NCBI GenBank assembly: GCA_016926765.1 | Contig: JAFGNY010000108.1 | Location: forward strand, 1-8,999 | Source: Bacteroidales bacterium | Lineage (GTDB): Bacteria > Bacteroidota > Bacteroidia > Bacteroidales > FEN-979 | Direction of reading: 5' to 3' | DNA: 8,999 nt | Shown here: positions 7,458 through 8,999 of the stretch, piece by piece | How positions within the stretch are numbered: position 1 is the stretch's first letter | Layout: each line of letters begins with the position of its first letter | Made by a program: the position numbers and the translations under genes | Notes under the pieces: generated by a model | What the model was told of the DNA's origin: nothing | The model's input: only the letters and a program-made list of their open reading frames with translations | Databases searched by the model: none

Positions 7458-7472
7458 GGACATCTGATGTCC
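7458..7472. repeat. Perfect 15-bp palindrome GGACATCTGATGTCC just upstream of the C45 gene
   Basis: Arms GGACATC and GATGTCC are exact reverse complements around a central T, ending eight bases before ATG 7481 and next to an AGGA that could be the ribosome-binding site (7473-7476). As RNA it could form a six-base stem with a three-base loop beside the AGGA; as DNA it has the shape of an operator for a dimeric regulator. No regulator gene is visible nearby. Confidence 0.5.
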
Positions 7473-7480
7473 AGGACCTC

Positions 7481-8722
7481 ATGAAATCCCGGGATCCGTT
7501 GTTCCAAATCTCTTTTCATATGAGCTGTTCCAAACGAGTTCTGATCCTGGCCTGTTTGATCCTTGGGATCGCTATGGGTTGTACAAAAGATTCAACCCCC
7601 TATTATCCTGAGGATGCCTTTGAAGGCGGGAAGCTATCTCAATCCCCCTCCGGTTCATTCTTCATCGCCGAATTGCATGGCACGTTTCACCAGATGGGGC
7701 GACAATATGGCTTGCTTCTGAAACAACAACTCGGGGAATTCTACCAGGAGGCGGTTACCGGGTTTCTCATCGGGGAGAAGGGGTATGCGTATGAGGAGCT
7801 GGTAGCGCTCGGACAAGCGTATTACGATGATTTTCCGCAGATTTTCAAAGATTACTATGACGGGATGGCGGAAACTGACGGATTGAGCCCCGATCAGACA
7901 AAAATCATGTCATCTCTCTTTCTCATGATCTACTATACCGGGTGCAGCAGCCTCTCGGCCTGGGGAGATTATACCCCCGACCACAACACGGTTACCGGGA
8001 GGAACCTTGATCTGGTTGCCGGGAATTTGCGTCTGTTCAGTAAATACTTTCATGTCGTGGTCTGGAACCCTACCGGGTTTCCTGCATCCGTGGCTAATAT
8101 TGATTTTATCGGCTCCTTTTTCTATCAGACTGCCATCAACAGCAAAGGCATTTTCCTGGAATTGCAAAACGGGCAGATGACTGACACATCAAGCTTTCCG
8201 GGGCGGGAGAACGTCAATCATATGTTGATTGAAAGTTTGTTCAGGAACACGACCGATGAAGAGGTCGACCGTTGGTTCAATACTACCTTCCCGGGCGCCG
8301 GACTGATCATGAATGCCTCGTTCTCCGCCCATGCCACCATTTACGAATGGGCCACCTACCGGGTAGTTGCCAGGCAGGGCCAGGGGCTGATTGCGGCTTC
8401 CAACGATTTTCTGGACCCTTCATGGCACAACTATCCGATCATTTTCTTTGACTCAACCAATGAGGGAATCAGTCTTACCTATACCCGCCGGACCCACCTG
8501 ATGCAATTGGGAGAGCAGAACAAAAGTCTCATCACGCCACAGAAGATGATGGAGATCTTCGATATAACAATCCCTCAAGGAGGGGCCACCTTCCCGGAAG
8601 ATGGATTGATCAAAACCATCTATTCGGTAGTTGCACAGCCTTCCGAGTTAACCATATGGCTGAAGGTCAGAGGGTACTCCGGCTGGGAACAAATCGATCT
8701 GAAAAACCACTTTTTCCAATGA
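7481..8722 (+). CDS. Peptidase C45 / acyl-CoA:6-aminopenicillanic acid acyltransferase-like lipoprotein
   Basis: A predicted envelope lipoprotein of 413 residues in the N-terminal-nucleophile hydrolase superfamily, C45 branch (acyl-CoA:6-APA acyltransferase and linear-amide hydrolases). The N-terminus has a positive segment, the hydrophobic run VLILACLILGIAMG, and a lipobox cysteine at C34. The family core begins at HGTFHQMGRQYG; the expected autoprocessing nucleophile is C155 in YYTGCSSLSAWG, followed by the characteristic TVTGRNLDL (R174, N175, D177). Members cleave themselves before the cysteine, which then becomes the catalytic N-terminal residue. In a lipoprotein this would leave the N-terminal piece lipid-anchored and the chains held together non-covalently. 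An in-frame ATG at 7520 would give a more compact signal (cysteine at 21); I kept 7481 because AGGA precedes it. The gene ends in an ATGA overlap with the next. The family is clear; the substrate is unknown. Confidence 0.85.
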   Translation: MKSRDPLFQISFHMSCSKRVLILACLILGIAMGCTKDSTPYYPEDAFEGGKLSQSPSGSFFIAELHGTFHQMGRQYGLLLKQQLGEFYQEAVTGFLIGEKGYAYEELVALGQAYYDDFPQIFKDYYDGMAETDGLSPDQTKIMSSLFLMIYYTGCSSLSAWGDYTPDHNTVTGRNLDLVAGNLRLFSKYFHVVVWNPTGFPASVANIDFIGSFFYQTAINSKGIFLELQNGQMTDTSSFPGRENVNHMLIESLFRNTTDEEVDRWFNTTFPGAGLIMNASFSAHATIYEWATYRVVARQGQGLIAASNDFLDPSWHNYPIIFFDSTNEGISLTYTRRTHLMQLGEQNKSLITPQKMMEIFDITIPQGGATFPEDGLIKTIYSVVAQPSELTIWLKVRGYSGWEQIDLKNHFFQ

Positions 8723-8999
8723 AATCCATGAAGACAAAAGCCATCACCTGTTTTGCCATCCTGTTGATCCTCTCCTGGGGCTGCAAAAAAAAGGAGAACC
8801 CACCGGTCGACAACTATTCGCAGGTTCTTCAGCACTCCCTCGACACTACCTGGCAGAACTTCACCAGCCAGCTTCCCAACCACCAGGGAGGGCTGGGCAT
8901 TTATATCGTTTGTCCGAAAGGAACCTGGTTCCTCTCTTCCGGACTGGAACAGGGGGCATTCGCCGGATCTCATTTCCGGGCGGCAAGTATCACAAAGTC
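8719..8999 (+). CDS. Beta-lactamase-family serine hydrolase lipoprotein (partial, N-terminal 93 residues)
   Basis: Start of a protein running off the right edge. It begins MKSMKTKAITCFAILLILSWGC, a short type II signal peptide with lipobox cysteine C22, followed by a lysine-rich linker encoded partly by a run of eight A (8785-8792). The mature part shows LGIYIVCPKGTWFLSSG and then FRAASITK, whose S90-I-T-K93 is the SxxK motif of the serine beta-lactamase / penicillin-binding fold; the FRAASITK context is typical of the class C beta-lactamase and D-Ala-D-Ala carboxypeptidase-like family. S90 would be the nucleophile. The later Yxx and KTG-like motifs lie outside the window, so whether it is a peptidase, esterase or beta-lactamase cannot be judged. 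The start overlaps the stop of the C45 gene by ATGA, pointing to translational coupling and a shared operon. A second in-frame ATG at 8728 is an equally possible start. Confidence 0.8.
   Translation, partial: MKSMKTKAITCFAILLILSWGCKKKENPPVDNYSQVLQHSLDTTWQNFTSQLPNHQGGLGIYIVCPKGTWFLSSGLEQGAFAGSHFRAASITK

Noticed and set aside
7395..7480. Riboswitch-like motifs in the gap before the C45 gene: CTGAGA (as in TPP aptamers) on plus, ACTCTCAGG (as in glycine aptamers) on minus
   Set aside because: Only one short conserved block is present in each case, the partner blocks are missing, and on the minus strand there is no gene downstream for it to control.
8620..8973. 117-residue minus-strand open frame at the right end
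   Set aside because: It is antisense to the end of the C45 gene and the start of the serine hydrolase gene, both of which have clear motifs and a typical ATGA junction.

Overview
The window looks like chromosomal DNA from a member of the Bacteroidetes (Bacteroidota), probably an environmental Bacteroidales-like lineage. The grounds are candidate promoters of the TAnnTTTG type, start codons with weak or no Shine-Dalgarno sequence, an imperfect heptamer repeat of a kind I associate with these genomes, and short lipoprotein signals. The assignment is an inference from style; there is no rRNA or marker gene here to settle it.

Layout. Positions 1-1328 (minus strand) hold the N-terminal two thirds of a mitochondrial-type aconitase, running off the left edge. 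A roughly 90-bp intergenic region carries two divergent, overlapping candidate promoters. The plus strand then carries a very large 1533-residue protein (1421-6022): an AMP-forming acyl-CoA synthetase-like module at the N-terminus, about 780 residues of unrecognised sequence including a stretch that resembles a degenerate kinase fold, and a GNAT acyltransferase domain at the C-terminus. Its stop codon lies inside a heptamer repeat. A NADP-dependent isocitrate dehydrogenase of the Bacillus subtilis subtype follows at 6096-7361. After a 119-bp gap with two short palindromes, a two-gene unit starts: a peptidase C45 / acyl-CoA:6-APA acyltransferase-like lipoprotein (7481-8722), and, overlapping it by ATGA, the start of a beta-lactamase-family serine hydrolase lipoprotein (from 8719, cut by the right edge).

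How the genes fit together. Aconitase and isocitrate dehydrogenase catalyse consecutive steps (citrate to isocitrate to 2-oxoglutarate), and the pair flanks the large fusion protein. The fusion could activate a carboxylate as an acyl-adenylate/CoA thioester and could transfer an acyl group through its GNAT domain, or use that domain to acylate a lysine on itself or a neighbour. That link is inferred from domain content and position only. The C45/serine hydrolase pair is a separate cell-envelope module aimed at amide or peptide substrates.

The least explained object is the fusion protein, in particular its central region. I see no CRISPR array, tRNA, rRNA, insertion sequence, convincing riboswitch or strong rho-independent terminator.
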